Assembly: GCF_018320785.1 (NCBI RefSeq)
Contig: NC_054865.1
Span: 38,009,398-38,073,397, forward strand
Origin: Cheilinus undulatus
Lineage: Eukaryota > Chordata > Actinopteri > Labriformes > Labridae
Length of the DNA stretch: 64,000 bases
Direction of reading: 5' to 3'
The notes under the pieces were generated by a model, which was given only the letters and a program-made list of their open reading frames with translations, was not told the origin of the DNA and searched no databases. Positions 24,611 to 35,944 of this stretch are shown piece after piece (position 1 is the first letter of the stretch; the number at the start of each line of letters is the position of its first letter). The translations under genes and the position numbers were made by a program.

Positions 24611-26665
24611 AAAACGCAAAGCTTTAAATAGGTAGCCAAAATCGACAGAACACCGGCTCTGCTGCATTTAACTGCTGTAAAAAGCAGTCGTAAATTTGGA
24701 GTTTGAAGACAGAAGCTCTTTTTAAAAAGAGCACAGACAGCTAATTTCATGTCTGTTTTCAATTCTTAAAAGGTTTTGCTTTTCAGCCATCTAAGGAAAA
24801 TAAGCTATCTACTTGTAACTATTGCAAAATTGACTAAAGTAAAACTACTGGTCTATAAATATACTAAAGTAAAAATAAAAAGTGTTTAGTTTAAAATTTG
24901 CTGTAATTACTGAGTACCGAAAAGCTATTAGTCCTGAACAATTTGGGAAAAATATCAAAATTCAAATTTTTTCCCATTGTTACATTTTTTCAGCATTTTT
25001 AAAGTTCCTCATATGATGTATTTTTCAGTAAACACAAGGCATGTGGTAAAGTATCTTCATGCTGAACTTGAATCCTGGCTGCCTGCACACATAGGGCGCA
25101 CCTCAAACCACTAATCCATATGCACTGAAGAAATTAGCATTTTTATGGTATTCTCATTTTAAATAAGAAAACGTTTACAACAGTAAGAAGGATACATTTT
25201 TTCAAAATATTCTAGGAATAAAATTGATGCTTCAGTGTTTGCATAGAGTGTAGAGCACAAACTTTCTTGATGCAAAAAAAAAACCCCTTAACCTTCAAAT
25301 ACAGATGTTTCCAAACATCTAAAAGTCAAGGTAAGTTTTTGTACTCAGAATTTTGAGTACAGGTAGTTTCCAGGAAACAAATGACATAACCATGAAACTG
25401 TAGTTCAATATTCCCTTCACTTATCCTAATAGGGTGGCTGCTCATTAGAGGGGAAACAAGGTAAAGCTTTCTGGGGCCCGTGGAGGTCTGCACTGACATG
25501 GTTCATCCTAAATTTAAGTAATTACTACTTTTATTTAAAAAAAACAAACAAAAAAACAAAATACCCATCATTGCTTATTAAAGCAACAAAGAATACAATA
25601 TAATATTTATTCATTGTTGCCTGTTTCAAAATGTAAATCCCCTCTTCCTAAAGAGTTTGAGACCTTTTTGTAGCATTATTATTGTGGTTGGCTCATTGGA
25701 CAAGGACTGTAATAAAAGTGTGTATAGCCAGCCGGTGATGAGACCTGCAACATTTTTCCAGTCCAATCCAGAACCAATAGGAGCCAGGCCCAGTGGGGGA
25801 AGGTTTGATTTGGGGGCTGGTGCAACCGCTACAGATCCAATATGTTGAGAATATTAAGTTACAACTGGGAGGCCTTTTAGAGGTCCAGCCAGCCTGCCCT
25901 ATAGAGAGCTTTGTGGACTTAATAAACCATAAGAACAGCCAAGTAATGGATGAATATCTATGAATCAGTCCATGATGAAAAACCTTGACTGAAAGAAGTT
26001 AACTATAACTGAAGTGGGTTTGTTAATGGGAGTTTCTGTACTTTTGTTGTAATGCAAGTAAGCACATTTTAAAAAGACTGATTTCATATTTCTTGTTTAA
26101 ATAAAGGTTAATAAAAAAACTGACAGACCTGCATTTTTTTAAACTTTGCTTTAAAATGTGGCTCTCCCTACCTCAGCTATAAGATACACTTTTATGACCG
26201 TTTTTGAAGAAAAAACATTCCTATTGGCAAATTCAGTTTATGAACCATTTTTATTAACTTTGTTGACCATGGGGACTCGCTGAACACAACAATTTAGGTC
26301 AAGCACCTTGATAACTTGTGAACAACTGTGAATGTGACTTCCCTACATTATACGATTCAGTAGTTTTAATGTAACAGTTTACCCATACAGTATTCATGTA
26401 CATCATATCTACAGCAAACAAGCACATATTATTTTCCAGCAAACATGAATTTTAAGTAACTTACCAAGCTTCTATCCACCAAAAAGAGCTAAAAAATTCA
26501 GGTAAATAGTCCTTGTCTGTTTAGATATGTACCTAAATGAAGTTCATCACATTTGATATCAATGCAATTTGGATGGAAATTGTTGATGAAAAGAAAAATT
26601 AGCTGCTGACAAACTAAGGCAGAATGATTTAAAAGAAAAGAAAGATATGCTTACATTTTTTTGTA
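24611..26665. other. intergenic between terb2 and the HMG-box gene
   Basis: No supported gene. It contains a SINE fragment at 25058-25128 and, near 26094-26115, an AAATAAAGGTTAATAAA phrase like the 3' end of a fish LINE, so some of 25640-26120 may be a LINE 3' region. A 63-residue ORF near 25657 shows no family resemblance. Confidence 0.5.
25058..25128 (-). repeat. tRNA-derived SINE fragment
   Basis: GAACTTGAATCCTGGCTGCC followed by a GCGCACCTCAAACCACTAATCC segment is the reverse complement of the SINE head (B and A box regions). The body is missing. Confidence 0.65.
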
Positions 26666-26671
26666 TTTATT
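26666..26671 (-). terminator. polyadenylation signal candidate for the HMG-box gene
   Basis: TTTATT on the + strand, 78 bases beyond the stop codon at 26749-26751. Confidence 0.4.
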
Positions 26672-26748
26672 TTTACTTAAAATACTCTGTAAACAATACA
26701 AACTGCTCCTACATCAGCAAATCAGCAGAAGATGTGGAGTTTGTGTCA

Positions 26749-29700
26749 TTAAAACATAGAGTCAACCTGGAACACATTTGGCAGGTAACACAGGGGGCAA
26801 ACAGGCGCAGTGAAGAGGGGCTGTATCTTGGTAGACTGCATGCAGACGGACTGCAGGTTCTGTTGCGCCACCACGCCTCTCTGTGAGTTTGCCTGAAACA
26901 TAAACTCCTTCTCCAAGGGCTGCATTTCTAGAAAGTGTGCTGTGCTGGTGATAGGGTTTGTCACATTCACTGACAGATTCCAAAGAGGGTCTGACATCAG
27001 CGGCTGGTGAAAGAAGGGTTGCTCGCTCGCTGTTGTCACGGTGTAGTGCTCATGCAGGACTCTAGGCTGGTGATGCAGCTCTGGCACTGTGCTCTCCCTG
27101 TGTGGCTGATAGAAGACTGGTGGCAGAGGATTTTGCACCTCCCAGGCTGTCTGCTGGGGATATGGCTCTGCAAAACTGCATGTCTTTTCTGTAGAAGGCT
27201 CCATCACACCTGTGAACAGACAAATAAGACTACCTGCCAAACTTCTGCAATGCTGCTTCAATAGTATTTAATACTGAAAGTGAAAATGTTCTTTTTGCAG
27301 TAATTTTACAAACATCTTGTCAGATAAATGAAGTTTAACAATCTGGTGGTCTGTACAGTGCAGTCAAACTTCATCTGGTGTTGGTCATATTTGTCATAGA
27401 AGCTCATGGTGATGATGAATAGAAATGTTTTGTACCTTCAGCTCTAGTATGATTTCTCCTCCTTATTCTCTTTCTCTTCTTGCCCTTAAAAACAACATAT
27501 CAGGAGTCACAAATGCGCTCCTTCTCATATGATCTAATCTTAACAATAATAGTATCATTAGAAATCTATTGTAAATGCTCTTGTTTTTTATCATGTTCAA
27601 TCTGACTTTTGGTGTATTATTTTCTTTTAATTAAAAGACTGACATTAAGAAAGAACATATATATTCAGTACGCAGTGATTGGTAACATCTTTTTTTTTAC
27701 AATTTCCCCCTTTTTTCCTCCACAACCCCCTGCCTTTAAAAACACTGGTTTGCAGCTGCCCTTATTTTTAGGCAAGTAGTCCTTATCTTGTATTGTATAT
27801 ATGATTTTTAACAGGAGCTGTATGCCACACAAAGGTCTCATCTCTCTGACCTTAGGAAGCTGATGGATTGGCCAGATTCAATTTCTATCATCAGGCAAAT
27901 CCATGTTGCAAAGCTCCAGTCATTAAAAAAACAAACAAACTTGGGGATAAAGCAAGCTGCAACCTCTGTGGATGAAAAATGAGGCCAACACATAAATATA
28001 AATGACAGCAGTTCTCACTCCAAACTGGTACCATTAACATCAGGTCTAAGTGTGTTTATATTGAGTTATCAATATGTGCGTGCTTGCAGGTTGTACTTAC
28101 ATAGTTATCGCTGGTTGACCACTCAGGATAAAGGATGCTGTGGACATAGCTTTCTGCATCAGCCTTATCATAATAAACAGACTTCTGTTCCTTCGTCATG
28201 GATTTCCACTGTGGACAGACGACAACACAAGGTCAGAAAGCACACACACACACACACGGACAAAGTTTTGCTCACATGCACAGAGATAAAAATGCATAGA
28301 TCTAGAAAAGAGATAAAAATTTCTAGATCTACAATAATGAGTGTATTTTTGCTGTGCATACTCTCAGAGTACAACTCCTAAAGGCTCAAGAACCATCATG
28401 ATCATCTATGAAATGAAAAGATAGAAATCATTTTTAAAATGAATAGTGTGACTTTAACTAAATAAACTGGTATTTATAGCCCTCAAAATGTCCCTTTCCC
28501 TTTTTTTTTTTTTTAAATTGCTTGCAACTTTCTAAAACCAGCTGCGGCTATGTTCAGACTGCTGCAACTCTCACCAGGGACGTCCGAAAACCATCTTGTC
28601 ATGTTGTGAAATATTGGTCTGAACTGGGCTTAATGCTGGGTACAAACTAGAAGATATGAAGCCTGATTTTGGTCCTAACATGCTTCCTTCAAAGATGAGA
28701 GAGGAGAGGGGGGACCCAATTTGAGGGTAACAAGTTATTTTTCATAATAATTCTCAAGTGTGTTGAGTCAATGTGATTATTTCACTGCTCCTGATTGAGA
28801 AGAAGCCTCCCCTATCTGGAACCGTGTGTGATATTTGTTTATGCACAGTATTATTGGCATGGTATCAATATTGACAGATATTAGCTTAAAAAGTTGTGAA
28901 AATTTCTGCCAATAATTACAACCAATACTTTTGGCTATGAAGATCTGCCTTTATCAGCTACAGATACTGGCTGTATGAACAAATGAGTTATGGGAGTTTT
29001 TGACTGGACTGACAGACTTGCGTCTGCTGATGTCTTTTTCTTTATACACCATCATTCTTTAAACTCTAAAGTGTGTTTTAAGGAAAGAAATGTATTAATT
29101 TGTTCATCTTCACCCTCATCCTGTGTCATTTAAGGACAGAAGTTTTAGGTCTTAACTACATTTTAATATCTGCATATTGGATATTGTCAAAAATACAATA
29201 TAATGCATCCTTAATATTTATGATTCCAGTTTAGTCTGCGTCCGATTGAATACTAACAGTAGCCAGTGAGAATGAGCAGACTAAGAAGTGTTACCAACCA
29301 GATCTGATATTCTTTGATGGCAAACAAACACTGCAGCCATCAAAAACACAACTATACCATCTTTACCACCCCACTATACAACTATACTAGATGTTCCCCC
29401 TGTTTATTTTAGTCTTTTATTTTTTCCTTTTTTTTTTACTGCCAACAGAACACACACCAGGGCTGCCAGCTTGCAACGTCAATAGTCTCCTGTATTTGAT
29501 TTTAAAATTTGAGATTTTGAGTCACTACTGAAATTGTTTTTACAAATGCAAGGTGTGTGGTCTCAGTCTGGCTGAATCCTCTAGCGATTGCACTCAAAGG
29601 ACTGTCATATTTAAAATCAGGTGACACTGTCCTTATGTATCTGGTCTTGCATGTTTTTAAAATTGATTTGAAAATCGCCTGGCCTGTTGCCAGTTCATTG

Positions 29701-32700
29701 GACAAGAAATAAAAACAACATAAATCACATAAGTTGTAGTGCTGAAAATGAACAATATGGTTAGTACAACCAATCTTTAATTTTGTTTTTATCGTTAAGT
29801 TCCCTGAACACACAGGGCTACTTACCAGCTGTCCTAGGAATGTATTTGCAACTGCAGCACCTTTTCCTTTGATGTCAGCTGGCATGTTTTGTCTTTGCTC
29901 TGTCATAAAGATCATGAAGGCGTTGGGCGGCTTCTTTATGTATGGTTTGTTGCCCATTTCTCTATGGCTTCCATTTCTATGAGGGAAATCAGTGAAATTC
30001 CATGTTATATTTCTCTGCTAAACTGTGGGATAAGAGGTTTTTATGACAGATATCTGAAAGTTTAGAGTCTTAAAATTTAACTTTTATTCTAGTAATTTAG
30101 AACCTATTCAAACAGACAAAAATGTGTGTTGTATGACAGACATTTTGAAATGAACAACGCCTGATAAAAATGAGATAAAAGCCCAATAATAATTATGACT
30201 GTCAGCATGATTGTATTAATCGCAGTGCAATTCATGTCAATTATTAGTGCATTAATTTTTCTATGACACATTTATTGTATGCTTTATTTTCCCTTTCAGC
30301 ACATTTTGGCTGAACCACTGCAACGATTCCCTGGGGCCTCAGTGATGTAAAATAAGTCCACCACTGCCCCCTAATGTCTCATTTCAGTTTTAAAAACTCA
30401 CCGACTGCTCAGAGGACGAGTCAAAAGTTCTCTTCACTTTGTGATATCAAATATTTACTTTTTCATTGCTCCCTTTTTTCCTTTTAATTAATAACAACTT
30501 CATTTTTCTGTGGTCAAGTTCATGCCACCATCTTCATTCTACCTAAAGCAGATTGCAATTAACATCTTAAAAAATTATGAGAATAATGAGGATTTTTTTT
30601 TGTCTGCCTTCCTTGTAATAATAGCAACAAATGCTTGGGTATTTGAAAAAAAAAGGTGTTTTTAGAATTTATTACCAACCATAATTTTAAGGAGATGTTA
30701 GAAAAAGCAGTAACAAAGACAAAGGTGTTTTGAGGAGGATCAGTAAAGATGGAGATGTGAGGAGGATAATCAGCAGAGACTAAAGTAGGGAAGTCTGCTG
30801 CTGGAACCCTCTACAACACACTTCCACGACTAGAGAGAGAGCCAGATGACAGAGCGCATGTTTGTGTGCGTTTGCTGACACAACCACGTGCTCTGTAGCC
30901 ATTGTCACTGATGCATATTTGTGATTTATGTTTTTATCACTTACAGAAATCCAACAGGCTGCAGGTTCTGCTCAAAGCTTGCACTTGGCCACTGGGTATC
31001 TCCATAGTACTAGAAACAGACAAACATAACAGGTGATTAGACAAACTGCAATGGTGTTATCTGTCCAGCAGGTGTTAGCAGAGAGGCGTTGACAGGTTTG
31101 ATTGTTTCTTGTAGGTGAGAAGTGTGAATTGATGTGAATGTCAGGAGACAGCGGTGTGAATAGATGAAAAAAAAAAAAACAAGCTTTGTTTCAATTTTAA
31201 ACAACATCCCAGGGTGTAGGTTTAAAGATATATGTTCTGCTCACTAATGTAGTTATTTTTTCTTGAAACCTTTTTTTAAACTGTTGTGAACTTTGACTCT
31301 AAATGAACAACCTAAACTTATGCACATCCTGTCAGTTCGCCCTTATTTTCCTTTACTAATGAAATTATGCTGCAAGCACGTTGTTTCACCTTCTGTTTGA
31401 CTCGGTCTGAACTTTCCTTTTTTTATCATAAAAACCTGGGTTGAAATGATAGTATTTGTCTGCTCCTCCAGCACGTAACAGTGCAGAGTATGAGATGAGA
31501 TGTTAAGTGGGGTCTTACTGGTTGTGGAAAAAAGGCAGGAGGCAGCTCACTGATGGCAGCTGCTGATTCTGATGTTGGAGGATCATTCACCACTGGCAGG
31601 CCATAAGTCAGAGACTGTATCAAAAGATAGGAGGGTTAACAGCAATTCTCTCAAAATATAAACAATTACATTAAACTGGCACATTTAGATGTTCATCAAA
31701 TATTGCATCAAAGATACTGCAGTTATATAAAATATACATTTCTTTTTTACTTGTTTGAGTACATTTATCTTAGGGGAAATAGCATAGGCCTATTTACTCT
31801 TTTAATTGTATTTGAATTTTTAAAAAAGTAACATTCAAGATTTGGCTTCCTGATACAGTAGTAGGGCTGGGTAATTATTCAAAATTAGATTAAATCGCAA
31901 TATTGCCTGCAGCAATTTTCAAATAGCAGAAGGTGCAATATTTATTTAACCTGAAATTTGTGTCAAAATACTGGTTTAAAACTTTTTTTTTTGCAGCAGA
32001 GATTTTATGCATTACATAATCATGCAATCATTCAAGTGCCATTGTTTTAGAATGGTCTACAAAAAATCCTATTTTCCCCATTTTTGGGCTATTTTTCTTA
32101 TCAAATATGAGAATGACATAAAAATTATTACTCCTTTCACTCCAACAATTTATATCCAGTTTGCAATACTAGTCAAAATAATCACAAAAAGGTTTTTTTT
32201 CAGAATTGTTCAGCCCTTGTTTAGTCTAATAGTGTGCTGGATGCTTTATTGCTTGTGTTTGTTGGGAAATACATAAGATGAGGAATTTAGGGAATAATCC
32301 CATTTCAAATTGCAATTGTTATATTTGGAAAAAAAGTCATCTTTTAGTCATCTTTGATGACTAAAAATGACAAAAACTAAGTTTAGTTTTCGTCAAGATG
32401 ACTAAAACTAGACTAAAATGTAATGTAGTTTTCGCTGGACATTCATAATATGTAATATTTCTCCACTATGGCTAAGGTTTGGCAGGGTGCAGAGAACACA
32501 CTACCATGATTTGGTACCAGATTCAGGCAAGAAAATAAATGCTTGGACTAAAAGTAAAGACTAAAATGTTTTGCGTTTTCGTCAACTAAAACTAAACTAA
32601 AATTAAAAAAGGTTGAAATGACTAAAATGTGACTAAAACTAAAATGCAGTTCATGTAAAGACTAAAACTAAAACTAAAGTTAAAAATAGCTGCCAAAATT

Positions 32701-33232
32701 AACACTGTTAGGAACTTTGTTCTTCAGATCTTTGTTTTCATGATTATTCAGGTACTTGATCATCTTTTGTATCCTAATGTTTGTTTTAATATTATCTTAG
32801 GTAAAAACCTGACAAGTTTTTCTGGTTTTAAAAACCATAAAATGATGTTCACATTCCCAAAATCTTAACTTGTCATCATACCTGTTCCTGGTTGTACACA
32901 AGTTCTTCATTGTACATGTTTTCTAGCTCCATGATTTCCTCTTCAAGCACCGTTTGAAACACTGTGTGAGGGTTGACCGATGGGCTTGACAACTCAAAGA
33001 GCTCAGGAGAAGCGTTCAAAGATGTGATTTTGTGAAACTTTCCCTCCTCAACTTCTGCTGGAAAAGTGGAAGTGTGGAGCGCAGAAGCAGTCTGGAAAGG
33101 AGGTGGAGTGGATGTGGGAGGTGGAAAGTTGGCTGTGTTGTACAAAATATTTAGGGTCTCCTCCAGCAAGGCGGACAGCTCTCTCCAGCCCATCCCCATG
33201 ACAGCTTTGTCTAACTCTGCTATGAGGTCCAT
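26749..33232 (-). CDS. Divergent TCF/LEF-type HMG-box protein, seven coding exons, 426 aa
   Basis: Probable nuclear DNA-binding regulator. Coding exons: 33232-32882, 31614-31519, 31009-30945, 29976-29826, 28208-28101, 27484-27436, 27209-26749; phases fit and the total is 1281 nt to a TAA. An in-frame stop precedes the ATG within the same exon, fixing the start MDLIAELDKAVMGMGWREL. Residues about 185-253 form an HMG box: KKPPNAFMIFMTEQRQN, then ANTFLGQL and, across the exon joint, WKSMTKEQKSVYYDKADAES. It continues into ILYPEWSTSDNYGKKRKRIR, the basic tail that marks TCF/LEF proteins rather than SOX. The N-terminal 170 residues have a proline-rich patch (PPPTSTPPP) and an acidic stretch (EEEIMELENMYNEE) but no recognisable beta-catenin-binding motif. 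The C-terminal 153 residues are Gln/Pro/His-rich without a known domain. It is not LEF1, TCF7 or TCF7L1/2 proper; exact orthology is unknown to me. Confidence 0.87.
28297..28331. repeat. 12-bp perfect inverted repeat (hairpin)
   Basis: TAGATCTAGAAA (28297-28308) and TTTCTAGATCTA (28320-28331) are exact inverted copies around an 11-base spacer. It lies in the intron just upstream of the exon starting at 28208 of the HMG-box gene. Function unknown; possibly a transposon remnant. Confidence 0.6.
31862..32219. mobile_element. possible hAT-type MITE in intron 1 of the HMG-box gene
   Basis: Begins TAGGGCTGGGTAATTATTCA, the same terminus as the well-defined element at 45219, with the typical AATCGCAATATTG interior. 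The right end (ATTGTTCAGCCCTT) is only weakly inverted relative to the left. Confidence 0.5.
32340..32710. repeat. ACTAAAA-rich dispersed repeat
   Basis: Many irregular copies of ACTAAAACTAAA and GACTAAAATG, with inverted versions (TTTAGTTTTCGTC) at the left. Similar sequence occurs near 47975-48150, 50620-50720, 51270-51310 and 51820-52325, so this is an interspersed element with internal short repeats. Confidence 0.6.
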
Positions 33233-33271
33233 TCTTTGTAGCAGAGATGGAACTTAAGCAGTTTGTTCTAT
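33233..33271 (-). other. 5' UTR part of first coding exon, HMG-box gene
   Basis: On the minus strand TTTGGATTTCAG precedes 33271 as an acceptor. The 39 bases to the ATG include an in-frame TAA, so translation cannot begin further upstream in this exon. Confidence 0.55.
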
Positions 33272-34545
33272 CTGAAATCCAAAAGAAAGACAGTGTCTGC
33301 TTCTGTCTGGATCGTAAGAGATCTCCCGTCACGCACAGTGGTTAAAAGGTGCTTTTAAAACATTTTCATGGAGACTAACATCACATCTTTTCACATTCAG
33401 GGGTGTATTGTACAAGCAGCTCCATTACAGTAATGTTCAGCAAGAAATGCTTTTCAAATACTAATAGGACACATAATACATATTAGACATAACACACAAA
33501 CATAAAACATAATGGAAAAAGATATATGTTTGTCTTTTAAGAATTTCAATACTCAGCAGTGGTTGCAGTTGTAATAACTAGCATCTAATCAAGCCTGAGT
33601 TTGGTATATGGTGGCTAAAACTTGATTTTTAAAGCAGGTTTTTGACTCTAAATATCCAACGGTAAAATTTAGAGTGTAAAATTGAAGTATATCCCATTTT
33701 TTCTGATAATACTATTTAGTTAGGAAAATTTTGAGTTTCCTTTCTGTATTTTGACAATTTGGTATTACTTTTATCACTGACAAAAGAGTAGAAACTTTAA
33801 TCACCAAGTATTCTTGATGGATGAGCTTAACACTAAATCTCAGAGGGAAATATTGTAATTTAAATCCACTACAGTTAACAGCTGAAAAAAGTAACAAAAT
33901 AAGATTAACTATTATAAACAAAAATGACAGTCTATCACGTTAAAAATATATAAAACTTGCTCACATTTTTGCAGGTATATTAGTAGAACAATGTCTCTGT
34001 GTTAGTAATTTTAAAGTAGTTATAGATGCTTAATCCAACATAATGTAACACAGCATTTAGCACTTCTAACTTTCTAATAAGTACTTTTGATAGTAAGCTA
34101 TACTTTTTCCTTCTGAATTTAAGAAATGTTATGCTTGTCTTAGTGTGTGACTTGTAATGCATTAGTTCCACACTACTGACAAAGGGATATTTTTTACATT
34201 TCAGATTGTATTTTACATTTATTTATTTAAGATCAATTAGTAGCACTAGAGAGGAAACATCCCTGTCAATGTCCTACTTGTAAGAATAAGTTACTAGACA
34301 TTTAGACGAGTCATAATGGCTTATAAAGCCAAAATGCCATCAAAATACAGCTAAAAGAAAATTTAAAAATCCCACATCAGCAGCTCAAGCCCTACAGTAG
34401 AAAACAGAGTAATTAAGTGATTAATATCATTATACTTAACAATAACTGGACAACCGCACCGATAGTAGTAAACTTTATACACCATGGTTAGATTCCACTC
34501 ATCAAACGGAATATCATTAGATAATTGAACAGATTTCACACTTAC

Positions 34546-34571
34546 CTTCATTCCTGGTGTGTAGTTTTACC
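34546..34571 (-). other. possible 26-nt noncoding 5' exon of the HMG-box gene
   Basis: An acceptor-like TTTTTAATAG before 34571 and a strong donor GTAAGTGTG after 34546 (minus strand) delimit 26 bases. A further upstream donor-like site is near 34999. Transcript evidence would be needed to confirm it. Confidence 0.35.
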
Positions 34572-35061
34572 CTATTAAAAATAAAATATTGCTGATCAGA
34601 ATAGCAAAGTCATGAAATAAATGTTTACTAGTATTTAATCATTAGAACATCATAAAGATATTTTCCTAAGTTTCAACTGAATGATAAAATCCGTGCATCT
34701 TAACTTATGCTACTAAGAGTGGAGCATCTTGATTTACAAAACACTGGAAACGAAACACAGTCGCATCAAATATATGTTTGTTGTGTAAATGTTGATAAAG
34801 CTATCATCAGTAGCTCTGCATAACTATCCAGTGTTTATCTCTGAAAGTGGTGCCAAAAGTAAATTTATGCTAACATTGAATGTGAATAGTTAAGAAAAAC
34901 AAGGTTTAAAATGAATAAATAAATCCAAATATAAAATTACGCGAAGCCTTGATTACTCCATTAGATTAGTTGTAGGTTAGCAATTTAAAAATACAAACCA
35001 GAAAATGTTTTCTTTGTTTAATCCATAATCCGTAGAAATATCTGTATTGATTTAAGTCGCT

Positions 35062-35085
35062 ACTTCCGGGCATTTTATCCAATCA
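35062..35085. promoter_or_regulatory. candidate promoter: ETS-like site and CCAAT box
   Basis: ACTTCCGGG (35062-35070) lies next to CCAATCA (35079-35085). It is upstream of the HMG-box gene and about 0.5 kb left of a possible + strand first exon, so it could serve either or both directions. Confidence 0.35.
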
Positions 35086-35201
35086 AATGTAAGCTGCGTG
35101 GGTGCGGCGGGTTTCACAACTGAACGCAATGTTGCTTGCTAGCTAGCTAGCGAAATTAATAAACCTGTGGCTAACATTGGTGTCTATGCCTAGATACTGT
35201 A

Positions 35202-35204
<3 letters not shown>

Positions 35205-35264
<60 letters not shown>
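35205..35264. repeat. (TA)30 microsatellite
   Basis: Uninterrupted TA repeat of 60 bases, 120 bases from the candidate promoter. Confidence 0.97.
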
Positions 35265-35266
<2 letters not shown>

Positions 35267-35599
35267 AAATTGCCGAGTTTATGAAATTTAAAACCAGGAG
35301 CTTTTTCATGACTGGTCACAACAACCACGTTTGTGTTTCTTAGGGTTGCAGTTCCCTTTGGAGTTAAATTTGTTTGTTCAGTACGGGACCTTCCTGGACC
35401 CGTATTTATGAATTTGACGTTACTATTCTGCAGTAACTAGACTACACTTTACTGGCCCTGGATCAGGACCAGATCATCTGAAACAACAAATAGACAATCA
35501 TGCACTGATTACGTCAGTAGATTGACACCTGTCAATCAATCACTGCCCCCTCGCGCACATCAGCGATAACTACAGCATTAAAAAAAAAACACAAATTCT

Positions 35600-35944
35600 G
35601 TTAAGTTTCGTTTTTGGGTACTTCTGTTCGGTTCGCGCACAGATGTGGATTAAAACAGCTACAGTAAGGAATGGGAAGCATGAAGACGTGGTTTAAGTGA
35701 AGAGGACTTGGCTTTCTGCACTGTTTTAAGGCCACGGAGGTGAGATTAACGAACACAGCATCCTGCTACAGTGACGCACAACAGGGCCGTGCTAGAAAAA
35801 CGTGCTAACAACATTGACAACACCTGAAGATTTAAAAAACAATATGCGGCAAGAGAAGTGAATGTGACTTTTTCTAGTCTGTGAAAGGACTAAAGACTCC
35901 TTGAAGCTGAATATCCACGAAATATCCAGAAAACAGTCATCTTG
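35600..35944 (+). other. possible noncoding first exon of an unknown + strand gene
   Basis: A locally CpG-containing stretch (GGTTCGCGCACAG near 35630) with short, quickly terminated reading frames ends at a consensus donor, CTTG/GTGAGT, after 35944. The left edge is a guess. No linked coding exon was identified downstream, except perhaps 60319-60409. Confidence 0.3.

Noticed and set aside
29826-29976. LEF1 or TCF7 orthologue
   Set aside because: The HMG box is TCF/LEF-like but too diverged, and the N terminus lacks the beta-catenin-binding motif, so no symbol was given.
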